Counted from the first letter of the stretch, positions 1-11,291 are shown. The stretch is DNA of 64,000 nt from Orobanche coerulescens (GCA_033398695.1 CM065804.1:14059001-14123000), one strand, 5' to 3'. Notes: a model not told the origin generated them from the sequence alone. Made by a program: numbers and translations.

Positions 1-8
1 AAAATGGG

Positions 9-54
<46 letters not shown>

Positions 55-1549
55 ATCTCACTTTCACGTAGGAATCATATAGGAGAGATATGAAGTCTTC
101 CTCCTTTTATTCTTATTCCACCCTCATGTGAACAACTCATGTCACATGAGATCAAACCCCACAAAGTCATCTTTTTCATATAAAATGAAAACAACAAGAC
201 AAGAGGAAAGTGGGTGGAACTTAGGGGGGCGGCTACCATGCAGAAAAGGATGAGTTCGGTTCGTTTCGGACTCCCGTGAGTCCAAACAGATAAACTACGA
301 TTCCGTTCCGATGTATTTGTATCGATTAATTAATCCAATTAATTAAACATATCAAATACAAAATAACATAATTAATTTTTCCAAGAAATAATTATATTCA
401 TGAATTAAATTAATCACCCAGTGATATATTTAATTCATTAAGCCGTAAATCAATTTATCTGATAAGTCGATTTAAACATCCAATGTCCCAAATTTAGATA
501 TCCAATATCTAACATTCATAATGAGAGAATTAGCTTGATTCATTCCGTCGTCAATCCTATTGCGCGACTCGGTAGGTTCGTCTCAGTCAACAATGGGAGG
601 AACCAAAGAGTAGTAGCACCACCTAGCCAGCCTGGTGGCCTACATTGTACCCCGACTGAGAACGAATGATTGGGATCATTTAAGAACCATTCTGTCGTGA
701 ATACCAGTAAACGTATAAACCCTTCTTTCAAATGTCCCGATCAAGTTATGGGGTCACGGTCAGTCAAACCCCATCTGTACTTGACGCTATGCATGCGTCA
801 ATGCAAATCGAGATCATCGAGCTCTCGTGTATCTAATACAGCTAGCTCCAATGCTTTGGCCAAAGACTTATGATCTCATCTGCTAATAACCGCATAGGAC
901 ATATAACCCGTTCACTAACAGGAGAAAGAATTTTATCTTGGTATTCAGTAGGACCTGCTACTTGCCCATCAAGATGCACGTCGAGGTTGACCCCCGCCTT
1001 CCGGTTTATAGGGTCGAACTACTCTAATGAAAATATTGACGTCACAAGCACATCCCTACTAAATCCTCAAGTTGAAGGTTCATGAATACCTATCACAACC
1101 TTTCGATTCCATCATTGACTGTCCCGGAGTGAAATCCGTGTGACGAATCGAGGGTGAGTCGGTTCGAGTATACTAATCTAATTAGCATACCTATAACGTG
1201 TGCTCCCACCAACCATTAGTGTTCAACAGGCACTCTCCTTGTCAAAGAACACATCATACTAGTCTTCACATAAACTTAACGCCCAGTCAAGTTTCATCGA
1301 CTTGCGAACGATTAAGTATTTGAGCTATAAACCTTTCCAGTGCCGACCCCCTTATCTAATAACGAGTGGAACGTTTTCCTCTCAAATACACGGACTAGTT
1401 TCTACATGTATATTTACGAGTTGAGAATGACAGTAACTACCAGTAAATAAAGAAACATCAATTGCCTTATATTGATGATTTACATAATAACAAGTACAAT
1501 GCCCTCATTCAACATCCTCTGAGTGGCATTCGAGGGCATACTCCTAACA
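1..1549 (-). repeat. LTR-like long direct repeat, copy 1 (left end outside window)
   Basis: This block aligns with 1550-3277 at an offset of about 1,728 bases; for example the stretches near 540-1080 and 2268-2815 match closely. Read on the minus strand it begins TGTTAGGAGTATGCCC at 1549, which is a typical LTR start. No coding frame in it resembles a known protein, and the short open frames are chance. The left end is beyond the window. A copia-type LTR is my guess, but no internal region is present to prove the superfamily. Confidence 0.6.
12..59. repeat. (CT)n microsatellite
   Basis: About 18 uninterrupted CT units followed by a few CT/AT variants. In repeat copy 2 the equivalent place (about 1765-1777) has only a short CT-rich stretch, so the expansion is private to copy 1. 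A separate shorter CT run lies at about 1657-1671. Confidence 0.9.
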
Positions 1550-3277
1550 GCCACGCGCCGGAAAAACGAACGGAATGACAACACCTTGCTATCCTCCGAG
1601 GATACGGCTAGAGCTAGGTGATGAAGCTTTTTATTATTACACTCTAAGTGTATAATCTCTCTCTCTCTCTCTCAATATATCTTGAATTTTCTCCAAGAAA
1701 ACTCAAGAACAAAAATGAAGAAGAATAAGAAGAAGACTTTGAGTGATATGAAAATGAATTCAATGTTCTCTCCCTCCAACTAATACAACTCACGTATGAA
1801 TTGTCAAGTGTATGTTAGATGAAGTCTTTTTCCTTTTTATTCAATACTTCTTCACATGTCACAACTCATCAAATGAGAATCAATCCCACCTCCACAATTA
1901 TCATCTATTAAAGAATGGAGACAAGAGTCCAAAAGGAAGGTGGATAAAAATGGGGGGGCGTCCCATGGAGAAACAGATGAGTTCGGTTCGTTTCGGACTC
2001 CCGAGAGTCCAAACAGATAAACTCCAATTACGTCCCAATGTATTTGTATAGTTTAATTAATCCAATTAATTTCATCATATCAAATACATTATAACATAAT
2101 TAATTTCTCCAAGAAATAATTATATCCATGAATTAAATTAATCACCCAGTGATATATTTAATTCATTAGGCCGTAAATCAATTTATCCAATAAATCGATT
2201 TAGACATCTAATGTCCCAAATTTAGATATCCAATATCTAATACACATAATGAGATAATTAGCTTGATTCATTCCGTCGTCAATCCTAATGCGCGACTCGG
2301 TAGGTCCGTCTCAGTCAGCAATGGGAGAAACCAAAGAGTAGTAGCACCACCTAGCCAGCCTGGCGGCCTACACTGTACCCCAACTGAGAACGAATGATTG
2401 GGATCATTCAAGAACCATTCTGTCGTGGATACCAATATATGTATAAACCCTTCTTTCAAATGTCCCGATCAAGTTATAGGGTCATGGTCAGTCAAACCCT
2501 ATCTGTACTTGACGATATGCATGCGTTAATGCAAATCGAGATCATCGAGATGTCGTGTATATAATACAACTATCTCCAATGCTTTGGCCAAAGACTTAGG
2601 ATATCATCTGCCAATAACCGCATAGGACATATAACCCGCTCACTAACGGGAGAAATAATTCTATCTTGGTATTCAGTAGGACCTGCTACTTGCCCGTCAA
2701 TATGCACGTCGAGGTTGACCCCCGTCTTCCGATTTACAGGGTCAAACTACTATAATGAAAATCTTGACGTCACAAGCACATTCCTACTAAATCCTCAAGT
2801 CGAAGGTTCACGAATACCTGTCACAACCTTTCGATTCTGTCATTGACTGTCCCAGAGAGAAATCCGTGTGACGAATCGAGGGTGAGTCGGTTCGAGTATA
2901 ATAATCCAATTAGCATACCTATAACGTGTGCTCCCACTAACCATTAGCGTTCGACAGACACTCTCCATGTCAAAGAACACATCATACAAGTCTTCACATA
3001 AACTTAAAGCCCAGTCAATTTTCATCGACTTGCGAACAATTAAGTATTTGAGCAATAAACCTTACCAGTGCCGACCCCCTTATCCAATAAGGAGTGGAAC
3101 GTTTTGCTCTCAAATACACAGACTAGTTTCTATATGTATATTTACGAGTTAGGAATGCCGGTAACTACTAGTAAATAAAGAAACATACATTGCCTTATAG
3201 TAGTGATTTACATAATTACAAGTACAATGCCCTCATTCAACATCCTCTGAGTGGCATTCGAGGGCATACTCCCAACA
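1550..3277 (-). repeat. LTR-like long direct repeat, copy 2
   Basis: Second copy of the same repeat. On the minus strand it starts TGTTGGGAGTATGCCC at 3277. The two copies abut: copy 1 ends at 1549 and copy-2-like sequence follows at once, with no primer binding site, polypurine tract or internal region that I can see. This fits a tandem LTR array produced by unequal recombination, or an element whose internal region was lost. The copies differ by many substitutions, so the duplication is not recent. The repeat lies directly against a truncated gypsy LTR at about 3288, so it probably inserted into, or recombined with, that LTR. Confidence 0.6.
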
Positions 3278-3287
3278 AAGGATAAGA

Positions 3288-4159
3288 GTTTCATAAATTG
3301 GGTCAAGGACCCCGAATAACATTGTATTAGTTTTCTTGCATATTATTTTCCACATGCTGGGTCGAGGACCCGAGAGCTTTTGAAGTTATTTTCTAAAAGT
3401 ATTCCCATTCAATTTTCAAAACCCCAAGACGGCCCGAGTCAATAATAACGTTTTCAAACCATCTTATGAAATTGCTTTTTCCTTTTATAAAAGGGGTTTT
3501 TCAAGCTAGATCTTTTAACTCATTGGGCTTGCTTAAAGTTTCACTCGCGTTATGATCCGTAAAGAGAATATGGCTATGTGATTACCTTTCACTTTGTGTA
3601 AATGAATGTTTTGATGTGCTGTTTGTGTGAATGTGTGGTTTGTGTTAAGGCTTCGTGGCTGTTGAGTTTGTGTTGATACTTTTCGTATATCTTGTACATT
3701 ATGTACTTGCACTAGAAAAATTCCAGTTTGCTAACCCCCGAGTTTTCGAGGGGTGGGTGCCTGTTATGCGCTCAGGTTTTGGCAGCTCGGGAGCAATCAC
3801 AGGATTGGCTTGGAAGAAGATAGAGGACAATGATGATAATCACACCAGAGTCAGAGTCTTTTCTTTTGTTTCATTTTGGTCGGTATTTCTCTGTCGGTCG
3901 AGTATTCACCCTTGCATGGGTGTAGTTTTCATTTATTAAATTGAGTTGTCATTCTTTTCTGTGTTCAAGTTTATTATTGTCATTAAATGTGAATGTCATA
4001 AGTTTCTGAATTGGTTAATGACCTTGTCGGTCTGCTTTGTAATTATTTTGACCCCGGTCGGTCAATCATTGAGTAGTCTTTTAGAGTTTAACCTGGTAGA
4101 TCCTTGTGATAAGGGTCTACGACATGTACCATTCCCGGTCGGATTCTCGGGGTGTTACA
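3288..4159 (+). repeat. Ret-A 5' LTR, 3' portion only
   Basis: Very similar to 12857-13728 throughout, including the phrases around 'ttcataaattgggtc' and the terminal GGTGTTACA. The first ~2.1 kb of the LTR, with its promoter, is absent. The LTR-like repeat ending at 3277 occupies that side. One open frame of 94 codons at 3655-3939 has a counterpart at 13223-13507, but it lies in LTR sequence and resembles no known protein. Confidence 0.75.
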
Positions 4160-4180
4160 AATATGGTATCGGAGCCTAGG
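4160..4180 (+). promoter_or_regulatory. Ret-A primer binding site
   Basis: TGGTATCGGAGC at 4164-4175 lies directly after the LTR end and matches the usual plant primer site for initiator methionine tRNA (TGGTATCAGAGC) with one difference. The same site, with the same G, is found in Tek-B (19804) and SIRE-I (15477). Confidence 0.8.
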
Positions 4181-4479
4181 TTTGAAAAACCTAGGCCGTT
4201 GGGTCAAGTCCATGTCCGGTGTAAGTCGCGCGCATCAGAGTTGTGATTCGTATCTTGGTTCCGACATCATCTTCACGCAATCCGTGATGGTAAGTCTCCC
4301 GATCGTAAGTCCCCTTATATACATATTTGATTATATCGTGCTAATGTGTTTAATATGAACAAGGGTTGGAACTTGTTGGTGATATTATTGTTTTAGGATA
4401 TAACATGCGTATACGGTCCGAGTGAAAATGGATATGTAGTATGTTTCGGAAGTCGAGCATATTTATCAGTTTCTGCAAT

Positions 4480-4800
4480 CCGTTAGAATAAATTTTTGAG
4501 TGTTAATTTTATCCGCCGCGTGAGTATTCCGAAATAGCTTTTGGTATCTTTCAAACTGAGTTTAATTTCATAAAATCGATTCCATAAACCGAGTTTTGGC
4601 ATTTTGGCCTTGAACGTTTTGACGGTATTCTTATGACGGTATTTGATATTTTATAAATGACTTTTGTGAGTTTGAAAATATTACCGTCATTCGGCCTTGT
4701 TGGCGTTTTGAACGTTTTAAAAAAAAAATAGTTTTTAGCCTGGTGAGTTCTGGCACGGGGCCCACAGCGTTGTAATATCACGAACATTTTAAAGTGGTGC
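4480..4800 (+). repeat. Fragment related to LTR-Z (63405-63690), inverted
   Basis: The stretch with 'ttttggcattttggcc', 'tgacggtat' and 'aaaatattaccgtcat' at 4590-4690 is the reverse complement of similar stretches at 63500-63690, in the matching order. The downstream 'ttagcctggt' also matches the LTR-Z end. This is therefore a plus-strand relative of the LTR at the far right of the window, placed inside or next to the Ret-A leader. Its terminal bases are not preserved. Confidence 0.6.
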
Positions 4801-5223
4801 TTTAAAATTTTCTAATATTGTGAAAACCCATGATTTAATGTCGTCATGTCAAATGGTTACGTATCTCGGTGAAAAATCCTTTCGACTAAGCATTTTGGTA
4901 GAAGAGGAAAGATTTTCAAATTGTGGTATTTGGAACTCAATACTTTTGAAATATTTCAAATTAGTTACGATTTATAAAAGAATTTCTTTTATACATTATT
5001 CGAAAGGAATTTTTAAAGTCGATGTATAAACTTCTTCTTCCAAAATAAAGGACAGAATCTATAGGTTTTGGGCGTAATGTGACTCGCCCTCTTTTTAAAA
5101 ATTTGTTTTCATTAAGTGCATACATATAATGATCGTCCTCATCGAAGGACTCGAAATTAACTTCAGATAACTTTGTGCTTTACGATATTACCATTATTAT
5201 AAGGATGCTAACTAAACCTCGTA
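4801..5223. other. Unassigned, probable decayed retroelement leader
   Basis: AT-rich sequence between the LTR-Z-like fragment and the gag remnant. No coding similarity, tandem structure or inverted repeats could be seen. By position it should be the leader and N-terminal gag region of Ret-A. Confidence 0.35.
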
Positions 5224-5673
5224 TTGATAATTGTGGTATACTGTACGCCTGATAAATCAATATTGTTGAATGGTATTATCTGCATTAGTATGTCGAGCCT
5301 CGTCGGACGTAGACGTGATGATGGAAATGGAAGTGGCGAGGTGGTTCGTACGACCACGATTCATGCTACGGTGAAGGAGTATCAAGATCAAACGATATCC
5401 TATGAAATCTCCTTAGTGGTCGAGCCCACGAGCGAAGCGAAGAGACCAAGGACATCTGGGAAATTTTTGGGCGGTGAAGAGTTTAATGCTCCCAAACCCC
5501 CACGTCGTTCGAACGCGTCGTCTTCGCGGTCGGGAGTGAGCGCTGGGAATCCCAAGCCAGCATCAGTGACTCTCGGTAAGAAGGGAGGGTGCTTCAACTG
5601 CAACCGTCGGGGACATGTTCGTGTAAATTGTCCCTTTCCACTCTTGACTTGTTACCGGTGCGGAATAATGTGA
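5224..5673 (+). pseudogene. Ret-A gag C-terminal remnant with CCHC knuckle
   Basis: The 149-codon frame carries the late-capsid pattern KEYQDQTISYEISLVVE, which is homologous to the 'TLKDYQSRALAYDM' region of Tek-E and Tek-F gag. A proline/serine-rich linker and one full zinc knuckle (CFNCNRRGHVRVNC) follow. A second knuckle begins (CYRCG) and is cut by a stop after Met-149. N-terminal gag is not recognisable, so the ATG at 5224 is arbitrary. In chromovirus gags two knuckles are normal, as in Tek-B, so this copy is broken. Sequence after the stop runs almost directly into a pol-end signature at 5881, so protease to integrase has been deleted. Confidence 0.7.
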
Positions 5674-5920
5674 GATAATTTTCGAATTGGCAAAGAATGC
5701 TACCTTGTTCGCGAACAGAGCAAGTGATCGGAGAATGTCCCGAAATCCTATGTCTCCTTCTGAAGAGCCTAACATGGGAGAATGAATATTTTGTAATATG
5801 TCCTAATCGTTGCTTTTTCCAACAATCGTGACTTTGATCGATTTTTATTTCATTGCTTTACGTTTCCAACTCTTGTTGTTCTAAGTTTCGGGATCGAAAT
5901 GTCTTTTTAGTATGAGGGAG
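5674..5920 (+). other. Deleted pol interval ending in pol-end/LTR junction 1
   Basis: Only ~250 bases separate the gag knuckle from 'aagtttcgggatcgaaatg' (5884-5902) and a purine-rich tract. In intact relatives (Tek-B 24621-24657, Tek-F 46019-46055) this signature marks the end of integrase just before the 3' LTR. About 3 kb of pol is therefore missing here. Confidence 0.55.
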
Positions 5921-6489
5921 TGTATTACCCATACTTTTCTTAGTATTTCCGGTATTGTGTGACTTTTCATTGTTGGTAATTCAATCGTGATCCTCTCGAC
6001 GATTTTAAACTACCTCGTTCTACTTAGCCTACCGTCCTCCAACCGAATTTCGGAGCTGTTTTGATAAATCCCGTGGATTATTGTGGCTTTTCCACATCCG
6101 AATTTGATTCTTGCAAATTTTGTTTGAAACTATTGTTTCCACATGTACAATTAACTTTTCCCAATGTGTTATGAACTTGGATGTGGTTGGTCGAGCTCGA
6201 AACATGGTTTGAGGACGTCTGAGCCATTTTGTTATTTTCCTTAAGTCTTGGAGCTTTTATCTCCAAACTCATACTCCTCCACCTCGACTTCTCATGTTCA
6301 CATATATTTTATCACATCGACTCACGTACCAGATGCTTTCTTAGTCAGTTCATTGTATTTCAAGAATTCTCGCGTTCGCGCATTGCTCGTGATGTTTTAA
6401 GGATGAGCATGTAGTTATTTTTTTCCTTGATTGTTCCGCCGCTCTCTATTTTAAGTTTCATGACGAAAATTATTTTCAGGGGTGGAGAA
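5921..6489 (+). repeat. LTR fragment 1 of a gypsy element (start conserved)
   Basis: Begins TGTATTACCC after a purine tract, the start seen in the chromovirus LTRs of this window. It then runs ~570 bases without an LTR end and meets a second pol-end signature at about 6450. The body has no obvious match elsewhere in the window. Confidence 0.5.
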
Positions 6490-6516
6490 TGTAATACCCA
6501 GGATTTTCGTTCCAGT
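6490..6516 (+). repeat. LTR fragment 2 start, interrupted by TRG-C
   Basis: TGTAATACCC follows a second 'aagtttcatgacgaaaatt' plus purine tract (6451-6489). The LTR is cut after 27 bases by TRG-C and resumes at 10684-10766, after which another LTR start occurs at 10767. Confidence 0.5.
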
Positions 6517-7479
6517 TGTTGTTGCCTGAAATCTTATCCGAAGATAGATATTGCTGGAATGGTCGAGCAACAACAAATTGCGAGAGCACGTCCGTGGGGG
6601 TATGAATAACACAAGATTTGCCGGGTTTGTTAGGCCTGGGCTTGAATGCTCTCGCGAGATGTTATTAATACAAATATTTGGGGATACAAGTATTAATGTA
6701 AGAATGTGATTACAATGAGTGTAAAATATCCTAATTATCTTGCTCTTGAGCGAAGCTCTGCGTGTTTTGTCTCTGCCGACCGTCTTTCGTGTAAGAGGTG
6801 CTGAGAGAGAAGAAAAGCCGAGAGATAGTTGTTGCCAAGAGTGAGAAAGCCAAGTTATGAGCTCAGAAAACCAGAGAGTCAGAGAGTTCTGGAGTTGGAG
6901 CAGAAACCGAGAGTCGTCCAAGTGTGGGCAGCCTTCTATTTATAGGAGCTGAGATGCTCTGTTTACTGACGGGCGATCACCTTTTATGTAATATAATAAG
7001 GGGCGATCATCTTTATGTCACATGGGCTGTCTGTCTTAAAGCCTACGGCTGCTACTGGCAGCCAGCTGTGCGGTCCAATGAGGAGCCTGCACGCGTCCTG
7101 AGTCACTGTCACGGGCGGTCCCACTGGCACCTTTCGGCGGGCCTGTCGGTTGGTGAGAAGATGCTGAAAGGCTGTGGTCAACGATCCATATTCTGCGGCA
7201 CCTTTTCCGGATCTATATGTGGGACTCTGTCCTGAGCTTCGTCCTTTTCCGACTAGGCGGGCGATGGCTTCATGTGGCATGAGGCGGTCGCCATTTGGTC
7301 GGTCGCCAGGGGGCGATTGCCAAGTACCGAGAGACGATCGCCTTAGATGTCGATCGCTCGGCACCGGGACTTGTCCCGGGGCCTTCGGTCGGCCAATCTG
7401 CCTTGGCTACTGGGATCTGGCTCGGTCGCCCGGTCTCTGAGGCGATCGCCTGTTTAGACGTACAAATCTCGACACAACA
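6517..7479 (-). repeat. TRG-C 3' LTR
   Basis: 963 bases, similar to 9731-10683 along its whole length. The TATA box (TATAAATA on the minus strand, 6937-6944) is preserved. Upstream of it on the minus strand (6960-7460) are repeated CGATCG-type sites. Confidence 0.9.
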
Positions 7480-8190
7480 ATTTCCCCCCAGCTTGCTCCG
7501 ATGTTGAAGACATGGGGTGAGGTGGTTCTTGCTGGCGATCGTGTAGGATGAAGACGGGCGATCCGTTGAGTGGACTTTGGTTTCGGACTTGGGCGATCTG
7601 GTCGATTGGCTAGCTATCTTTGGCCTTGTACCTGCAATAAAAAATTTTGCCGATCCCTCTTAGAAACTTTATAGTTTCGTCGTTGAGGAACCGTGCATAG
7701 TTGCGGAGTTCGATGGACCAACTCCATGACCATGTCTTGTGCGCGAGCGACATTGTCTGTCTCGTGACTCATTTTATTCTGAGGGTCCTCTATTAGGCTG
7801 CGCCTCACCTCGTATTTAAACGAAGGGCGTACGGTCTTGGTCTAGAGGAGTCCTTGCGCGAGGCGTCGTCGGATGAATCGAATCCACGTCCGCGGCTAGT
7901 TTGCTCTTTTCTACCTCGGATCGTCATGTTAGATGGTAATTCTCGACGGTATACGTTGAGACGGGGGTAGGGATGCGTCGCATTGTCCGTGAAGGATCCA
8001 CCATGTTAAATGACGGGCCTTCTAGGGCGGGCGATCGTGTCCGCTGATTTGTTTGGAGGGTCCTTCGACTACGCCCGCCTCGTATTTAAATGAAGGGCGA
8101 GCGATCTCAGCCCAAAGGAACCTTGCATGGCCTAAGAAGTCGGTTCCATCGACCACCAGGACCATGGCTACACTCTTCCACCTCGGATCG
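7480..8190 (-). repeat. TRG-C 3' noncoding interior with ~260-base duplicated segment
   Basis: Between gag and the polypurine tract, phrases recur at ~265-base spacing: 'cgtatttaaa.gaagggcg' at 7811 and 8081, 'cctcggatcgtcatgtta' at 7915 and 8177, and 'tacgttg' followed by a G-run at 7951 and 8220. No protein could be assigned. TRG-D shows the same layout at 33400-33720. The polypurine tract adjoins the LTR at 7480-7500. Confidence 0.6.
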
Positions 8191-9603
8191 TCATGTTAAA
8201 TGCCGACCTTCGACGGTGTACGTTGTGCGGGGGAGGTGATCTCGTGCCTTAATCCAACATGTTAGATGATGAACTGTAGATGGCGAGCGATTCCTCCAGT
8301 TTTGGTGATGTTGCTTGATAATGGCGATCGGGTTGGAAGACTGGTGATCGTCGTTCGGTTGCCGATCGCGCTTCTCATAGGTTGATAAGAAACCTTTGCC
8401 TGGCCAGAAAGTCTGCGGCTTTAGCGCGGAAGATTGCGTAGGTCGGGGGATGGTCCTTTGTAAGATGCCTGAACATAGGCGAAAGACCATGGAATCCCCT
8501 TAGACCGAGTAAAGGGCGATCTCGTCGCTTACGGGCTCACCGTTGAGGATGATCTCGTCTACCCGGTCGATGTAGTCCGCATCGGACTCTTCTTCTCCCT
8601 GCCTGATTTGCATCATGCGATGGGGACCTTCCAGCCGAGTGACCTTGGCGGCGAAGTAAGCTGTGAAGTTGTTCGTCAGTTGATCAAAGGAGTTGATGGA
8701 TCGCGGCGGCAATGAGGTATACCACCTGTGGGCAAGGTCGTCCAACGTCAATGGGAACATTCGGCATCTGGTTGCGTCTGATGCCCCACACCCGGTCATA
8801 TAGATTCGGAACTTGCTCAGGTGAGTCTCGGGGTCCGACCTCCCCTCATACAAAGGTGTTTTCGGAGGAGCGATCTTACGCTGCACGGGGGCGAGCTCGA
8901 TGTGGACCGCGAGCGGCTCGCTCGGCCTGGAGATCTTGTTACTGGTGCCTGCCCCAGATTCTAGGAGCGCCTTCATGTCTTCGAGCTGGCGTTGCATCGC
9001 GGCCATTGCTATAGCTTGGTCGCTCGTGGCTCGGCTTTCGGAGCGGGAGCCAAGGCGATCGTGTACCGATCTCCTGACTCCGCGGTCGCCGACCTCGGTT
9101 CTTCGATGAGGAGGAGCCAGATGGCTGGTCGGCCTTCTGGGAGTTGGATAAGCCGAACTCCTGGTGACGGACTCGAACTCCGTCGTCTCGTGGCTGGGGC
9201 CGGACTGCCCCGGTCGCCATGATGGGTCGCTGCCTAGGCGGCTGAAAACAGAGATGCCCCGGCTTGCGAGTGCCTCTTCTTGCGAATGGGAGCCTCCTGG
9301 CGATCTCTCGGTCAGTAACCCCTTGAACTTTTGTTTGGTCGTGCAGCGGATGGCCGAAGGGGTTATAGCGGGCGGCGCGTCGAAAGCTCTCCGTCGCTCC
9401 TGTAGGATGGCCAAGGCCTTTTCGATCTGTTACGCGGTTTGGAACTGATCGAGCGAGAGGCTTGGGCCGTCCCTCAGGGGCGGGATCGAGAGTCTCAGAC
9501 CGCGATGGCTACCCTCCGCCATAGGCTGTGGCTCAGATTGAGACGGAATGAGGCGTCTGGTGGATCGGCCAGTGGCTTTCTTCGATGTGGAAGCAGATGT
9601 CAT
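8191..9603 (-). pseudogene. TRG-C gag (Tat-like), broken
   Basis: Starting from the ATG at 9603 the frame is open except for one in-frame TAA at 9430-9432. TRG-G has a lysine codon at that place. The frame then continues to a frameshift near 8500. The conserved retrotransposon gag block reads from PLYEGRSDPETHL through FPLTLDDLAHRWY and LPPRSINSFDQL to DYIDRVDEIILNGEPVSDE. After 8500 the gag continues in another frame (PMFRHLTKDHPPTYAIFR). An arginine/serine-rich N-terminal part precedes it. I see no zinc knuckle, protease or reverse transcriptase. The product would be the particle shell protein, now non-functional in this copy unless the breaks are consensus errors. Confidence 0.8.
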
Positions 9604-9711
9604 AATTCTGAAAGCTTTTCTCTGAAGAACAGTGAGTGTTTCTTCAGGTATATGCCCCGGAGAACAGTGAGTGTTCTTTGAGACGGTAGGAATAAAAGTG
9701 AGGGTTAGATC

Positions 9712-9730
9712 CCCTCCTTCTAGCGCCAAT
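9712..9730 (-). promoter_or_regulatory. TRG-C primer binding site
   Basis: On the minus strand ATTGGCGCTAGAAGGAGG follows the 5' LTR directly. The same site occurs in TRG-D (31805) and, with small changes, TRG-G (57469). It starts TGGCGC like Tat/Athila primer sites, but I could not name the tRNA. Confidence 0.65.
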
Positions 9731-10683
9731 TGTTGTTGCCCGAAATATTATCCGAAGATAGATATTGCTGGAATGGTCGAGCAACAGCAAATTGCGAGAG
9801 CACGTCCGTGAGGGTGTGAATAACACAAGATTTGCCGGTTTTGTTAGGCCCGGGCTTGAATGCTCTCACGAGATATTATTAATACAAATATTCGGGGATA
9901 CAAGTATTAATGTAAGAATGCGATTACAATGAGTGTAAAAGATCCTAATTATCTTGCTCTTGAGCGAAGCTCTGCGTGTTTTGTCTCTGCCGACCGTCTT
10001 TCGTGTAAGAGGTGCTGAGAGAGAAGAAAAACCGAGAGATAGCTGTTGCCAAGAGTGAGAAAGCCAAGTTATGAGCTCAGAAAACCAGAGAGTCAAAGAG
10101 TTATGGAGTTGGAGCAGAAACCGAGAGTCGTCCAAATGTGGGCAGCCTTCTATTTATAGGAGCTGAGATGCTCTGTTTACTGACGGGCGATCGCCTTTTA
10201 TGTAATATAATAAGGGGCGATCGTCTTTATGTCACATGGGTCTGCTCGCTTTAAAGCTCATGGCTGGCCGGCGACTAGCTATGCGGTCCAATGAGGAGCC
10301 TGCACGCGTCCTAAGTCGCTGTCACGGGCGGTCCCACTGGCACCTTTCGGCGGGCCTGTCGGTTGGTGAGAAGACGCTGACAGGCTGTGGTCAACGATCC
10401 ATGTTCTGCGGCGCCTTTTCCGGATCTGTATGTGGGACTCTGTCCTGAGCTTCATCCTTTGCTGGCGATGGCTTCGTGTGGCATGAGGTGGTCGCTATTT
10501 GGTCGGTCGCCAGGGGTCGATCGCCAAGTACCGAGAGACGATCGCCTTAGATGTCGATCGCTCGGCACTGGGACTTGTCCCGGGGCCTTCGGTCGGCCAA
10601 TCTGCCTTGGCTGCTGGGCTCTGGCGCGATCGCCCGGTCTCTGAGGCGATCGCCTGTTGAGACGTACAAATCTCGACACAACA
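9731..10683 (-). repeat. TRG-C 5' LTR with promoter
   Basis: 953 bases. On the minus strand it runs from TGTTGTGTCG (10683) to GGGCAACAACA (9731). CGATCG-type palindromes crowd 10480-10660, upstream of a TATAAATA box (10151-10158). This is the LTR expected to drive gag transcription. Confidence 0.9.
10151..10158 (-). promoter_or_regulatory. TATA box of TRG-C 5' LTR
   Basis: TATAAATA on the minus strand, in the phrase CTCCTATAAATAGAAGG. It is conserved in the 3' LTR (6937-6944) and in TRG-G (57101-57108). Confidence 0.7.
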
Positions 10684-10766
10684 CCGGTTATTTTGGATTT
10701 TTCCGGATATTTCTCGATTGTCGAGTAGCGGTATTATTTTTCTCGATGATTGATTTTTTTGTTTAT
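10684..10766 (+). repeat. LTR fragment 2, continuation after TRG-C
   Basis: 83 bases following the TRG-C target duplication. They presumably continue the LTR begun at 6490 and stop where the next LTR starts at 10767. No other feature seen. Confidence 0.4.
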
Positions 10767-10974
10767 TGTAATACCCGAGACTTTTATTCCGGTTGACTTA
10801 AACTATTTTTCGGTTGGTGTCAGTGATTTTGTGTCGTTATAATTATGTGGGATTCCTTTTTTCTATTATGAACGGTATGTTATGTTTCGTAATTTGCTCG
10901 TTATTGTTTTGAATCTTAACTGGTGCGTTAGTGTGACCGAAACGTGGTCGAACGCCTAACAGGATCGTTTAATT

Positions 10975-11265
10975 GGCTACGGCCGAGTCACGGCCGCACG
11001 TTTTGGGCCGTGAGACCCGTCCGCCGAAGTTCGCCGTAAGGTGCCGGATACGGTACGCGTGCCCGGCAGGTCTGGCGCCTTCCGGACGAAGGCCGGTTAC
11101 GGCCGTAAGTCGTGATCGGGTACGGCCGTAAGGGCGCTGGGCACCTTCCGGACGAAGGCCGGTTACGGCCGTAAGTCATGATCAGGTACGGCCATAAGGG
11201 TGCTGGACAGCATCCGGACGAAGGCCGGTTACGGCAGTAAGGATGCCGGTTACGGCCGTAAGTGA
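10975..11265. promoter_or_regulatory. Palindrome array TTACGGCCGTAA upstream of TATA (Ret-A LTR)
   Basis: At least five full or near-full TACGGCCGTAAG sites occur (11097, 11122, 11165, 11247 and variants). Several sit inside longer repeated units with 'ccggacgaaggccgg'. The array ends ~20 bases before TATAAATA at 11284, so it lies in the U3 promoter region. Confidence 0.8.
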
Positions 11266-11283
11266 TCGACACACACTGGGCAG

Positions 11284-11291
11284 TATAAATA
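11284..11291 (+). promoter_or_regulatory. TATA box of Ret-A 3' LTR
   Basis: TATAAATA immediately after the palindrome array. 'aacaacaaatacatg' lies about 90 bases downstream. Confidence 0.6.

Larger units (their letters stand above)
6517..10683 (-). mobile_element. TRG-C: gag-only LTR retrotransposon (TR-GAG type), minus strand
   Basis: The two LTRs (3' LTR 6517-7479; 5' LTR 9731-10683) start TGTTGTGTCG and end CAACAACA on the minus strand. They enclose 2,251 bases holding a gag gene and nothing resembling pol. A primer site (ATTGGCGCTAGAAGGAG, minus) and a polypurine tract (AGCTGGGGGGAAAT) lie in the right places. The flanks CCAGT (6512-6516) and CCGGT (10684-10688) are a one-mismatch target duplication. 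The family is shared with TRG-D and TRG-G. Gag resembles Tat-lineage gypsy gags, so mobilisation would need pol from an autonomous Tat relative; none is in the window. Confidence 0.85.

Noticed and set aside
3655..3939. 94-codon open frame repeated at 13223-13507
   Set aside because: Both copies lie in homologous LTR sequence. The frame resembles no known protein and is kept only because the LTRs are similar.
6960..7460. GCGATCGC sites as a sign of cyanobacterial DNA
   Set aside because: The motif recalls the cyanobacterial HIP1 octamer, but it sits in LTRs of plant Tat-like elements with primer sites and duplications.
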